64,000 nt of DNA from Trebouxia sp. TZW2008 (Eukaryota > Chlorophyta > Trebouxiophyceae > Trebouxiales > Trebouxiaceae): NCBI GenBank assembly GCA_002118135.1, contig BDIU01000005.1:1-64000 (forward strand). Reading direction: 5' to 3'. Position numbers and translations under genes: made by a program. The notes beneath the pieces are model-generated. The model was not told the origin of the DNA. It did no database searches and was given only the letters and a program-made list of their open reading frames with translations. Below, piece by piece: positions 12,484 to 24,500 of this stretch. The number at the start of each line of letters is the position of its first letter. Within the stretch, counting starts at the first letter, position 1.

Positions 12484-13075
12484 GCAGCCATCAGATGATG
12501 CGCCTGCGCGATGAACGCAACTTTTGAGTGTTGATCTTGTACGCTGTGCTCCGGGGTCGGTGAAGCTGTGAAGGAAGCTAATTCACTCCAACACTGTCAC
12601 ACATGGTCTGTGAGTGCCAAAATTGCACAGCAGGCAAGACAAATGCGGCAACAGATGCAGAGCAACATCACGCATCCGTTCTCAGCAAGCATCTGTTGAA
12701 GATGATGGCTTGCAAAGCAAATGCTGCTGCATGCAATCACTGTCCACTTCACTGCATGCCACACTTTAACAGCCTCTTACAACATCAAGCAGACAATCGT
12801 TTGTTACTAAATACGTTCTGTCAGGGGATGCAACTATTGCTATTATAGCTGAAGGGCAAGAGCAGTAGGAACGTGTTGCAACATGCGTATACGTCTGCTG
12901 ATTGCTTACAACAGACTGTCACCAGTGCTGTACCTTCCTAACCTACGACTGTCACACTGTATTCTACCTAACGCAGTGTCTAGTCCTATATAGCTACAAG
13001 CTAAGTCAAAAGTGCATCTGTGCACACGAAATGTGCACTAGCCTAGTAATGTTGGCAGGGCGCTGCTGGAAGGGC
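12484..13075. other. Intergenic: BBS7 promoter side and amylase 3' flank
   Basis: The region separates the BBS7 start from the amylase stop; both genes are on the minus strand. I see no convincing ORF or RNA gene. It should hold the BBS7 promoter and the amylase polyadenylation region, but no motif is clear enough to call. Confidence 0.4.
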
Positions 13076-16000
13076 TCACGATTTCTGCCAAATACCCCAA
13101 TTTTTGCCAGTCTCTTGCAATTTCCAGTCGCTGCTGTTTGGTTCATACTTGGCTTTGCCAATCTTCAGCAGCAAAGATCCATCAATCTCTGCCACATACA
13201 GAAACTTCTGGGCATGCTTGATGTACACCTGCATTTGTAGCAAAAGTCCGCACTATCCGATCAAAGTGCAGCAATGGCTCTGTCAGTGTTGACAAGCTTG
13301 ACACATTCTGAACAGACCATGTCGATTTTATTGACGGGAACGAATGAGGTGCACAAAACATTTGCAAGTTGCCAGGCGTCACGCTGATTCATGCTGCACA
13401 CTTTTTTACATTGGGCGTCTGGCAAGGTGAAATCATTATCTGTGGCCTACCTGGCTGCGGCAGTTGACGCCTGCCTTCTGTCTCAAGGCAATGAGCTTTT
13501 GCACCAGAGCCTTTTTGGCAGGGTCTTGCAGGTCATCATAGAACACACAGGGGGTACCAGGATGAGTCATGAGATATGCTAGGCCTTGCTCCCAGCCCTG
13601 TTCTGGGAAGCGCCAATGGCCTTGAGTGGAACCCTGTACACACGCAATGCATTGTTAATATAGACCCAGGTAATGGGAGCTATTGCAATGCGTCACAGGT
13701 TGGAAGGTGCAAGGCATTGCAGTTGAGCTGCTCATAAGGCTCAAATCAGCTGTTGATGCTGGCAACGATAGGACACCTGTACATAGCTGTCTGTGACTTG
13801 GGGCAGCATAGCAAAAGCACCTGCTTTCTAAAGTGTTGAGTGTACTCATTTGTGTGAAGGGACATGCTGACAGCATTTTCTGCAGCAAGGATGACATGAC
13901 ATCAGTAACACCAAAGCATTGACCATCAGACACATCCCGAATTTTGCATACGCCTCATGCAGTAGGCGCACGTATAGACGGCAGAGGGCGTACAGTGTCG
14001 TGATTCTCCAGGAAGGTGGTGGCTCTGGCAGGCCACCAGCCCATGACCCCAGGGGGGCGCCCCTCCTTATCCCTCAACCTGTTCATCTCATCCCTCTGCA
14101 GCACATGGAACAAGAGCTTGAATGATGGTTCAGTCACCTGCCTCAACTTGCATGAGTACTTTCAATTGTGACGCACTGCAATGGTCAACGTCAAGCTGCC
14201 CATGACCCCAGGGCCCCGCCCCTCGTTATTCCTCAACCTGTTTATCTCATCCCTCTGCAGCCCATTCATATGAGACTTTGGTGACATCCAGCGTTTTGCC
14301 TTATTTGCACATCTAGGCAAGACGTTGATGACCCATCAGCATTCTGCCTTGATAAGCATGAGTGCTGGTAAGCATTATACATATATATAGAGCTACTGCT
14401 GCTAAGGGCGAGTACTGTCAGGTGATGTCAAGCTGTTCATGTACAGAACTACATCTGAGTGCTACTGACATGTTGTGCTTGAGACACATCACAAGACTTC
14501 AGGGCAGCACTACTTGTAGAGGCATTGCTCATCTGCCTGTTGAGTCTGAAGGTCTTTATACAATGGTGTTGAGTGGCCTAATTGATAAGGGGTAATGACT
14601 GCCATTTCAGACATGCATCTCCAGACAGTATGCATGGCCTCAGCCAGTGTTGCTGTGATGCAACCTGCCTTCCTGACGCAAATCACCCAGATCCATATAC
14701 ATGCGTGGCATATGTGCATAGGCATATGAGTCATTTGCGTCACGAGGACAAGCCACATCATCATGCCGCACCGGCCTTTATGACAGTATGTATGTTTGCA
14801 CTAGGTTCAGTACAGACAAGCAAATGCACACTATTGCTGTGAAGGCAGCACTCCATATCTGTGGCCTCTGTACACCTGAATGTTGAAGACAGACTCTGGA
14901 TTGAAAATACAATTCAGAGCAGAGCCAGGAACCAAGAGCTACAACAAACCAAAGAGCAATGACACCATGAGTGGCAAAAGAAGCAGCAAGCACCATCCAC
15001 TGTGCAATGAGATGCATGCGTCAAGCCCCGCCAGATCAAGGAAACGGCAGCAAGCAGGAGCTCTACCTCAGAAACTGCATGCAGCCCCTTCAGCAGCAGC
15101 AACAGCCGTTTGTGTCAAGAAGACTAGTCATAATATCATGCCACACAGCCCTTTCGGTGAAGAAAGTATATTGTGCTGCACTGTGTTCAGCACTGGCATG
15201 CACATGCATGCTATTCCTGTGAAAACGTCTGTGCACTCTGTACACCTTGGCTATCAGAACGCACCTCAAAGACAGCATGCAGGATACCCTTGGTGGTGCA
15301 GTCAAAGGCTGTTGCAGCCCCTCCAGCAGCGCTGATCCAGTCTATGGTCTGTTGGCGATGGCGGTCCTGGTTCATCCTGGGCACATTGCCATCATAGTCT
15401 AGACTGTCCCAGTACTCGCCTACCACATAGTGCGGCTGCGTGACCAGCACATACTCTCGCACAAATTGACCGCCATAGCCCCGCACAAAGTCAAATCTGC
15501 AACACACCAGCAATGAGTTGAAGGTTGCTGTCAAGAGTATGCTACAAGGTTGCTTGTGTGAATCTTTGGACTGGGGATGGGTTGAGGCCATGTTTGTTAG
15601 GTTGCATACAAGAGCAGGTAAATTTCTGCCTGCTTTGCTCTGCACTGTCATACATTGGTATCTGGCACATACGACATGAGCAGTCTTGCTGGGCAGATAG
15701 CAGTCTGCTGGGGCACATTTAAGACATATAGACACAGCACCATTAAACGGCTTTGGTGAGAGAATGCTGTGATGAGCTTGCACAAGCTGATGCTGCAAGA
15801 GTCTGACATGTGAAAGTATGGCTGAAGAGGTAACACGGTAGGTCATTATGATCACAATGATAACAATGGATTACCTCCAGCCATCAAAGCCAATCTCATC
15901 TCTGAGCCATTCCAGCCACTCCGTCAAGTCTTTGCGCACAAAGTCTTGCATGTGGTCAATGTTGGGAGCGGCAGCAAACTCATCACCAGTGGCTCTGTTG

Positions 16001-19000
16001 CCACGCCCTTTGAATTTGCGGTCATTGACCACAATGGCTGTTGCATCCCATGCCATCTTGCCGCCAAACACATTCCAGACGCCGTTCTTGTCCTGCTTTT
16101 GGGCACAGCGGTGATTGATCACAATGTCGGCAAGGACCTTCAGCCCTTTGCTTTGGAGCTTGCCAATACACCTGCAATATCCTTTTGTGGTGAGCAAAGA
16201 TTTTGCGACGATGAACAAAATATGTACATGTAACAAAGCCGGATTCAAGGTCAACAGCAGATCACAAAGCCATGGATTTCTGCGCTGAGGGTCAATGTGA
16301 TAGACGAACAGAGACTTGCAAACACGCAACTTGTGCAACATGACAGCCTTCAGTGAGGGTTTCACGCAGGACAACAGTCAAGTCAAGTCTGTATGCCACA
16401 CAGGCACCCCAGACTGTTATGAACCACCAGATGAGCAGAATGCAGATGGAGAGAGCACCCAGTCACCTTTTGAGGTCTTCCTGTGAGCCGTATTTGGAGT
16501 TGAGATTGTACAGGTCCCCAGGCATGTACCCTTGATGGGACACGCTTTCAGTAGGAGGGGGCAACCAGATGCAAGTTATGCCCAAGCTAGCAATCTCATC
16601 TGCCTGGTCCATCAACCTGTGGTACCAGCCCTGTTTCCAAGATTCCCAGTTAAAACCCTGCAGCATCACACATGACATCGTACTATCACTCAATCAAGCA
16701 TTTGGTCGTTGTATCTTTTCAGGGACATGCTTTCAGTAGTTGGAAGCAGCCAGATGCAAGTGCTGCCCAGGCTAGCAATCTCATCAGCCTGGTCGTTTAG
16801 CCTGTGATACCAGCCCTGCTTCCAACATTCCCAGTTGAAACCCTGCATCATTACACCTGACAGCAATCAATCAATCAATCCACAATCAATCAATCAGCCA
16901 AACCATCAATCAGTCAGTCAATCAATCAAGCAATCAATCAATAAATAAACCAATCTTTCTGGATATGTTCACAGTAGCTGGGGGCAGCCAGATGCAAGTT
17001 ACTAGCAATCTCATCAGCCTGGCTCATTTGCCGATGGTACCATCCCTGCTTCCAAATTTCCCAGTTGAAACCCTGCCAAACCACACATGACAGCAATTAT
17101 TCAAGTGCTTAACCAGTTCTTTAAGGGGGCATCCTGTCTGTGGGTCCTGGGTGCAGGTAGCCAGATGCAAGTGATGCCTAAGCTAGCAATCTTGTCGGCC
17201 TGCTCCATCAGCCTGTGGTACCAGGTGTCCCACTGAAATCCCTGCGTTAGCACCATTGACTTGGCATGCAGCCTAATCCTCACATGATGCTCAGCTGACA
17301 GCAGAGCCATAACATGTTTTGTGTCCAACAAATGACTGGCATGGGAATGCATGCACAATCTCATTGCTGTGACCCTGAGACGCCTGCCTGCTTTTGTATA
17401 TGCTGCTCATAAGCTGTGATGAGATTGCTTTTGCGGCTGATTGCTGTGCATTGAGCTGGCTGCAGACGCTGCCTCCCAAGCGAACAGCATCTCCTTTCAC
17501 CTTTCACCGATGTATGTGCAGACCGATGGCATTCCAGAACGCCATGTCCATTGTGCAGGCTCACCTGTAGCAGGATCTTATGACCTGCGTCATCTGCAGC
17601 CAGTTCTGTCAACCCTCAGCATGACAGTGTCAACTGTGCAAAAACACCTGCAGCAGGACCTCATGAACCGTGCTTTCTGCTGTCAGCTCTTCTGCTCCAC
17701 GCCGAGGTGGAGGTCCAGCAGTGGTGCATGCATGCCTTGAAAGCTTGGTCGTACAAAGCATGACAGTGTCCATAGCGCAGGCACATTTGCAGAAAAGCTG
17801 ACTGCTGAGGGCGCAGGTTATGAGGCCCTGCGGTAGCTGCACCTGCCCACCAGCATTCATTCATGCTGGTGGGGCAGGCACGCCTACAGCAAGACCCTCT
17901 GGCCTGTTCCCTCTGCCGCCAGCTCTTTTTCTCCAAGCACGGGTGGAGGCCCAGCGACAGGCGTACAGTCAGCTGCTCACTTGCAGTACACAAGCCATGC
18001 GTAAGATTAAGATCATCCCAAAGTCATCATGACACTTTCAATAGTGTAGAGGCACACCTGCAGCAGGACTCATGCCCTGTGCCTTATGTCGCTAGCTATT
18101 ATTCTCTGAGCTTAGGTTGAGGCGTAGCAGCAATGCATGCATGCCGTGAAAATCTGTTCATACATAGCATGCCAGTGTCCATGGTGCAGGCACACCTGTA
18201 AAAGAGCTAGCTGCTAAGGGCACAGGCCGCGAGGTCTTCCTGCAGCTGAAATGGTCCACCAACATTCGTTCATGCCAGTGGGGCAGACACACCTGCAGCA
18301 AGACCTCCTGGCCTGCCCCTTCTGCCGCCAGCTCTTCTTCTCCAACCTGAGGTGGAGGATGAGCAGCAAGCTCATGATTTAGCTGCTCGCAAGGTGTGCA
18401 TGCCTTACTGATACTCATCAAAACAGTGTCAGTGGTGCAGGCGCACCTGTAGCAGGACCTCCTAGCCTGTTCCCTTTGCTGCCAGCTTCTTTTCTCCAAC
18501 TGTGGGTGGAGGCCCAGCAACAACTCATAAATCAGCTGCTCACTTGTAGTGCGCAAGGCGGGCATACCTTTCAGATGCTTCACACTCATGTTGACAAGGT
18601 CAATAGTGCAAGCACACCTGCAGCAGGACCTCATGGCCTGTGCCCTCTGCCGCCAGCTCTTCTGCTCCAACCTTGGGTGGAGGCCCAACAGCGGGCTCAA
18701 ACAGTTTGGGCTTCTTCTCAGCATCTGCCAGCTCATCCACCTTAGGCTGCATCGGTGTTTTGGGCCTCCTGTCTTTTGCCTTGAATGCAGTGTGGCTTTC
18801 AGACTTGAGCTGCTCTGTGCTGGGCGCCTGCTTGGCAGGCTTGGGTGCTGATTGCTTCAGTGGTGTGACTGCAAGCTCTGCTGCACGCTCCTTGGCTACA
18901 CTGCTCAAGTATGTGTCTTTGGTGCTGGATTCCAGCTCCTTTGCTATTGCCTCTAGCTTTTCCCTTAGCTTGTTCAACTGCATGTGCACCAGGGGTTCAG

Positions 19001-19217
19001 CATTGTTGGGGAGAGCTTTGCTGGAAGACTGCAGCATTGGCTTCCTTACCTCATGGTTCTCTGCGTAGGCCACAGTCAGCTGTCTGCGCGGCAATGGTTG
19101 CTTGCACCTATCAAACTGGACCAGCTGAGTGCCGCCAAAATGCCAACTGTGCTTGCTGGCATGCGATGCTGGACGTTTGCCCACACTCTGTATTCCCCTG
19201 ATGGCACAGGAAAGCAT
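13076..19217 (-). CDS. AMY3: Plastidial-type alpha-amylase (GH13, AMY3-like)
   Basis: It hydrolyses internal alpha-1,4 bonds of starch. Seven exons close in phase (high to low): 18618-19217, 16467-16657, 15875-16171, 15265-15496, 13994-14095, 13451-13633, 13076-13228, giving 585 aa. Exon 1 encodes a basic, Ser-rich likely transit peptide, a helical linker and [18 protein letters not shown]. The GH13 barrel starts at [20 protein letters not shown]. Key sites visible are INHRCA, the nucleophile Asp in [10 protein letters not shown] (about D365), the acid Glu in VVGEYWDS (about E390) and the third Asp in FLENHDTGSTQG (about D473). It ends [17 protein letters not shown]...GIWQKS like plant AMY3. 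The N-terminal extension (~200 aa) is about half that of land-plant AMY3 and shows no clear starch-binding modules. Intron 1 is packed with exon-edge copies. Confidence 0.95.
14195..14262 (-). repeat. Partial copy of amylase exon 5 with acceptor
   Basis: Minus-strand CTCTGCAG is followed by a ~55-base near-copy of the start of exon 5 (real acceptor at 14095), coding [19 protein letters not shown] against [19 protein letters not shown], then divergence. It lies upstream of the real exon in the direction of transcription. Confidence 0.88.
16720..17260 (-). repeat. Three partial tandem copies of amylase exon 2
   Basis: Upstream of the real exon 2 (16467-16657) three segments repeat its 5' half with an AG acceptor. 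They lie at about 16732-16846 ([20 protein letters not shown]), 16975-17078 ([20 protein letters not shown]) and 17130-17250 ([17 protein letters not shown]). None contains the [17 protein letters not shown] part, so none can replace the exon; they are pseudo-exons. Confidence 0.92.
16862..16946. repeat. (CAAT)n-type tetranucleotide microsatellite
   Basis: Imperfect CAAT units with a few CAGT and AAAT variants lie between two exon-2 copies in amylase intron 1. Confidence 0.9.
17560..18520 (-). repeat. Array of copies of amylase exon 1 3' edge and donor
   Basis: The plus-strand motif CACCTGCAGCAGGACCT (the complement of the HEVLLQ end of exon 1 plus its GT donor, real site at 18618) recurs in variants near 17564, 17645, 17880, 18055, 18286 and 18440. 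More decayed copies lie near 17790 and 18190. Most are followed by the CTGCCGCCAGCTCTTCT and GGTGGAGGCCCA segments of the exon. All lie downstream of exon 1, inside intron 1. Spacing varies between about 80 and 240 bases. Confidence 0.9.
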
Positions 19218-20068
19218 TCTGCCGTTGGGATCTCAGACATCAAGTTGCCACAGGGCATCACAAGGTCACAGTGGTCAAGCTGCTATAAAAGGCTCCAGAA
19301 GCCTGATCACCTGGCCAGACCACGTCTATGCTGCACTTCGCTGTAGCAAACGGGCCCTGTTGCTCCAATTGCTAGCGGACATGCAAGTGTCATACGAAGC
19401 TGCGGCTACAGGTGAAGCGTACGTCCACGATTGCCTGCTAAAAGCCTAAGATCAAGCGCCTTTGTAGACGTCAACAGCTAGCCTTGACGCTACTCAAGAG
19501 CGCACTCAGCACAGATAACTTGATTCGCTATGTAGGACGTTGTGTCGCTCATCTGAGTTTCCTGCCGCTTCCCTGCAGCGTCGAGACCTTGCCCAACCCC
19601 TAGACCATCACAGGTTGACCAAGAACGATCGCGCCTAAGCTTGAAGGCTTATCAGCATGCAATCCGAAACTGAATCCTTCACGATGGTGTGAGTAGTCTC
19701 GGTCGCATTCGCAAATTCCCGAGCCAACTGCTGCATTGTTTGAAAGGGATGGTCAGAAGGTTTTTGACCTACCCAGCCAGGCAAGCTTCATGACTAAGCG
19801 CTTTGTGACTAAACGCTTCGCGACTGCGCAGGCTTCGCATGTACGTTAATTTGCAGTACAGTCCGGACTACTCACATCCAGTTGCCTGCCGTGAGCGACA
19901 ATAGCGATTTGGCGTCCGTGCGGAGCCTCTATCGGGCACAGCCGGAGTCAACTTTACACCCTCCCGATGTTTTCTCGTCAAACGAACACATGCTATCTTA
20001 TCGGATCTCGGACGCACTGAACAAGCCATTTGCTGACTGTGCGCCAGCACCGTTCGGCCGTCGCGATC
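19218..20068. promoter_or_regulatory. Divergent intergenic region between amylase and HPt genes
   Basis: This 850-base gap separates the start codons of two divergently transcribed genes, so it must contain both promoters. No TATA box or other named element stands out, and no ORF in it resembles a protein family. Confidence 0.5.
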
Positions 20069-20518
20069 ATGACCGCAAACTTGAATCAGATCGGTGCAAA
20101 CATTGAAGCACTGTTGACACAATTGAGCCAGGAAGGATTGTTGGATGACCAGTTTTCACAGCTGCGACAGCTTCAGGATGAGAGCAACCCGGACTTCGTT
20201 CAGGAAGTAGTAGAGCTTTATTTCGAAGACTCTGCCACCAAGTTAGAGAAGCTCAACATCAAACTGCAAGACGTCACTCCAGACTACAACGCCATTGATC
20301 AGCTGGTGCATCAATTCAAGGGCAGCAGTGCCAGCTTTGGAGCCCAAGCCATTGCGCAAGCCTGTAGCAAATTCAGAGATCTGTGTCAGCAGCAAGATCG
20401 TTCTGGCTGTCAAACATTGTTGCAGCAGATCACTGCCAGCTTTCAAGCCTTGAAAAGCAGACTGGACACCTTTCTGCAACTTGAGAAACAAAGAAAACAA
20501 TTGGGAGTGTACTCATAG
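20069..20518 (+). CDS. Histidine-containing phosphotransfer protein (plant AHP type)
   Basis: HPt proteins carry phosphate between hybrid histidine kinases (such as cytokinin receptors) and nuclear response regulators. The 149-aa product has the full four-helix HPt fold region. The phosphoacceptor is H81 in VHQFKGSSASFGA, and the plant signature LRQLQDESNPDFVQEVV lies at residues 32-48. Length and order match land-plant AHPs. The ATG at 20069 begins MTANLNQIG and fits family length; an in-frame upstream start would add an unrelated tail. It is the only intact gene here without introns, although its neighbours have 4-17. Confidence 0.95.
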   Translation: MTANLNQIGANIEALLTQLSQEGLLDDQFSQLRQLQDESNPDFVQEVVELYFEDSATKLEKLNIKLQDVTPDYNAIDQLVHQFKGSSASFGAQAIAQACSKFRDLCQQQDRSGCQTLLQQITASFQALKSRLDTFLQLEKQRKQLGVYS

Positions 20519-21135
20519 CCCTGATGGGTGCTTTTGGTTTTGTATTGCTAACAGCCAAGTGAGCGGTCTCTCTGTTTGGGTACCTGCGTGTCTAGGAGAC
20601 GTTGGCAAACTCCTGGCTCTTGTCACCTATGTGTGGGTTTGCAAGGATAAGATGCAGTTTATGCATCTCTGTGTTGTCAATTGCCTGTTGAAATGTAGCT
20701 ACCTCAACTTGAACTCTGGTTGCCTACCACATGTGAAGGTTCTGCTGTAGCCCAGACTGTCAGCATAGGTTCAGGTGGTCCAATCAGGCTTGCATCATGT
20801 ATGTTCCAGACCTGAATCAGGCAAATATTTGCTTGACATGCTGCTTCACTTTCTAAATTGACACGTTGAGCATAGATGAAAGTTAGTATAGCTAGCCAAT
20901 TTTTCATCATTTTGCTGTTGCTATGTGTTGCCACAGGCATTGTGCGGCAGTCACTGCACAGAGTATTAAGCATGTTATGGGTTGCAAGGAAACGCTTGCA
21001 GTGGTTTCTTATGTCCAAAGCGTCAGTCTGTCTTGAATGCAGCTTTGTGCAACGCTGAACATTCACATCCATTCTCAATGCTGTGCAAACAGGTTGGCCT
21101 AGAGCAAGGCCTTATATATGCTGCAAGTTATCAAG
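20519..21135. other. Intergenic, HPt 3' flank
   Basis: The region holds the 3' side of the HPt gene. A 124-codon open frame on the minus strand (20704-21078) has no family resemblance and no matching splice partners, so I do not call it. Confidence 0.35.
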
Positions 21136-21282
21136 TTAGTCCACCTGCATCAAGTCTTTCACAAGCTGATCCCTTACATTTCTGTCTGTTGAGATCGGGG
21201 CTTTGCCACGGGTAGTCATGATTGTTCGCTGCATTGCTGCTTTCAAAGCAGTATCATCGTCCTCAGAGTCTGACGTCGGCAT
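21136..21282 (-). CDS. Small acidic ORF of unknown function
   Basis: A 48-codon frame starts at the ATG at 21282 with an acidic MPTSDSEDDD segment, followed by a K/R/D-rich helix-like stretch, and ends at a TAA after LMQVD. A GT donor-like site precedes the stop (CAG-GTGGAC), so it could instead be a first exon, but no downstream exon in phase is convincing. It lies 220 bases beyond the CTU2 stop on the same strand and might be part of its 3' UTR. Confidence 0.25.
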   Translation of the reverse strand: MPTSDSEDDDTALKAAMQRTIMTTRGKAPISTDRNVRDQLVKDLMQVD

Positions 21283-21504
21283 GCAAGCTGTGTGCAAATT
21301 CAGCTCGTCTTTCAGGGACCTTCCACGGTATTGATGGAGTTTGTGTTGACAACAATAGACAATAAAAAAGCATATCACAAACGCCTAGACACAAAAGACA
21401 GTCAGAACGTGCACAGTTCAAGGCCATAATGCTGACTTGATGCTGGCCAGCTGCAAGAGATTTCTGTCAAAGATCGCTTGAAGAAGTTGCAAAAGCAACA
21501 CAGC

Positions 21505-24500
21505 TCAGTCAAGGAGATATGACGCAATCTGCGTCCGCAAAGAGTCTGCTGACACAACCCGCAAAGCCTGGGATGCATTGTCGCCGTTTTCACTGGGCGC
21601 CACATCTTGTGCAGCAGCTTTCAATACAGTGAAGTTGCGCTGTGTACGCTGTTGTATGTATGGTGGCATGAGCGCAGGGTCGAGCAGACTGCCACTGCTG
21701 ACTTGTTTTGCAAGGGTTCCTGCCTTGCCTGCTGCTTTTGCAGGTAGGATCTGGCTTCTGCAGCTATGACAGCAAGAAACGCTGAGCGACGCTTGATGCA
21801 TATCATCTTCGTCAATCTGGCAAGCCTGCAATATACAAACATCATGAATGCAGAGTCAGTGGCTCTTTGTGAAATTGCTGTGCAACTGCTTTCCTATTTC
21901 AAGCAGCAACGCAGCACAATGTTGCAGCATGCAGACATCTCTAAAATGCTGCAAGCAGCAGATCTGTCGACTCAAGAACACCATATCCCGCGCCCATAAT
22001 TTGTGTTAAGATCTCATTTGACTGACCACAATCAGACATGATTGACACAAACATCGTGTCTGTGCTGCGCATCAAGCTGCACAAAGCAGCCAGGCAAGGA
22101 AGCAAACAACCCTTGGCTGTAGATGGTGTCATATTGACTGTGATACAAATCTTGCAAGCATGCTGAGAGGGAGGTAGCTCCCTACCGCTGCTTGACAAGC
22201 ATCCTGCACTTCTGCATCAGCCAAGGGACAGCTGCAAATGGGACACAGCAGGTCCAACACTGCCTCTGCCTGAGGAGCATGTTGCCCTCTTGCTGCCTGC
22301 TGCTCATTCCACGGGAATGCCTGCAATGAGCAAGCACCCCCTTCTTGCTAACGCTCTCTTGATAAGGATGCTTGCTTTGTGAGCCACAATGTAAGGCAAT
22401 AGGGTTTTCTTTGTGATCAACACTGTAAAGCAATGGGACGTGCTCTGTGAGCAGTGTAGGACATTGGGGCTTGCTAACTTTTGCCCTGATTTTTGGGCTT
22501 GGTCACAATTTGTGAGCAGTGAGACACAGGCGCTATCAGCTTCATGTCACATGCCTGACTGGAGGTGACTAATGTTGATTTGACCCTGGGTTCCTTCAAA
22601 CAGCAACAGGCATCCAACTGTTGCATTGGGTTGCAGAGAGTAAGATGATGCATCCAACAGCTGAGAGGCAGGATCAAAGCCTTGATAGGCTATTGATTTG
22701 TGTCCTGTGACGTCAAACGCAAGCCACTGCTAGTGAGTTGAAGTGGGTAGGCTGTATCCAAAAGCATGTCTGCGGCGCAGCGCACAACTTGCGCGCACTG
22801 TATGGTGAACAGGATGGGACGTGTTCATCTGTGCAACATTGACCACCACGACCACTTATGTGTTTGCAAATTTCATGACCCTGCTGGTTGGAAGGTGCAA
22901 GTTTCAAGCTGATTGAGCAAAGCTGATACCTGTAGTTTGCATGCTGTTCTGAGGATAGTGCTGACGCTAGAAGGCACATTAGCTTGCAACCGGGCAACAA
23001 AGTCTTCTGACAGGGTGTTCAGGGAGGCCTTGCTGGAAGCAGGGCTGTACAGCGGGGCTGCTACAGGAAGCCCCTTGAAGTGGCACAGCATAGCCAGCTC
23101 TCGCATGCCGACCTCTCGCACTGGCTGAATGATTGTAGCTGCTTTTTGGCCATGCCTGCGAAGTCAGTATGCTGCTGTTGTCAAGATATTATCAACAGTG
23201 ACACCTGTCCTGAGTTCAAGGCTGTGTTTACAGCTGGCTGAATGACTGCAGCTGTCTGATGATTGCGCCTGCAACATCAAGTAACCACTTTCTGCTGTCG
23301 TGACACATCAGAAGTGGGTGTATAATGTCAGCAACACAATCAATGCATGCTGCATGCAACATACTTGCCCATAGGGTGGGTCAACCTTGGGGCCAGGACA
23401 TTGTCCAGTGTTGCCTTGCAAGTTTTCAAGCCAGCTTACAGTGGCAAGCAATGCATAAGACACAGGTGGACTTGATTCTGTGCATGAAGACATTGGTGAG
23501 CTGCAATGTAGCTACAATGTGTTACGCTGAGTGACTGGGCCCTGTCCTGTCCAGTCACAGAGCAGGGCAGCTTAGTGAGCAGATTGAAATGGCTTGTACC
23601 AAAACAGTTCAAGCTGTATGGCCTGGCTGAGAACGCATTGCACCGCCTGCTTCAATGGACAGTTCAGCTTTTCCTTGGAACTCCTGCTGCAGGGCTTGTG
23701 TGTTATGGCGTTATGTACCTTGAGTCTGTGAAGTGTATGGCTCCAGGCAGAGCATAGCCACTGCCTTTGGCTGACATGCCAATGGTTCGCACAGCCATGC
23801 GAGTTGCGCTGGTGCCTAGTGCTACTTTGTTGCAGCCCAGCTGTGCCGAGATCCTGAGCAGCAAGGCTTTGCGCAAAGATGCTATCAGATCCTCCTTGCC
23901 TGTGATGTCTGACATTGCCTGCAAAGTCAAACAACCATATTGAGGCAACATGTATTTGACAACATGCGTGTGTGTAACACCGTCTGCAGTGCCAAACAAC
24001 CATGACTGGGCCACGATGCATGCAATACTGCTCTCTTCATGATGTCTGTGCGTACAAGGCAGGTTCAAACAGAAGCCAATGCTTTTAGGCTCAATGAGAT
24101 TCTGCAAGTTGACCATCATTAGTGTCAGTCAGGCATCTACAGCAACAGCAGACAGCAAGCGCCGAGTCTCTGCAGAGGACAAAGTCACTGCTACAACCAT
24201 TGACTCAGCCCTGAAAAGAAGCTGAAATCAGCAGATGCTGTACAATGATGCACCTTAGAATGACAGCCTCAGCTGAGGCGACAACATAGACTGCACTGCA
24301 GAGCATCTCAAATGTGAAGCTGACACTAACAGCAAGCATTACCTGTAGAAGGGAATGCAGCTCTTGTTGAAGTTCTGGTAAAGAATGACAGGAAGCTGCC
24401 ATGTCGAAGGGTATCAATTGTTCTGTGGGTAGAAAGACTGCCTCCAGAGGCACCACATACAATGGCACATCTGATCTGCTGCAGGATTCTATCAGCTGCT

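Noticed and set aside
14041..14262. Possible GC-rich hairpin or regulatory element
   Set aside because: The two similar GC-rich blocks are direct copies of amylase exon 5, not inverted repeats.
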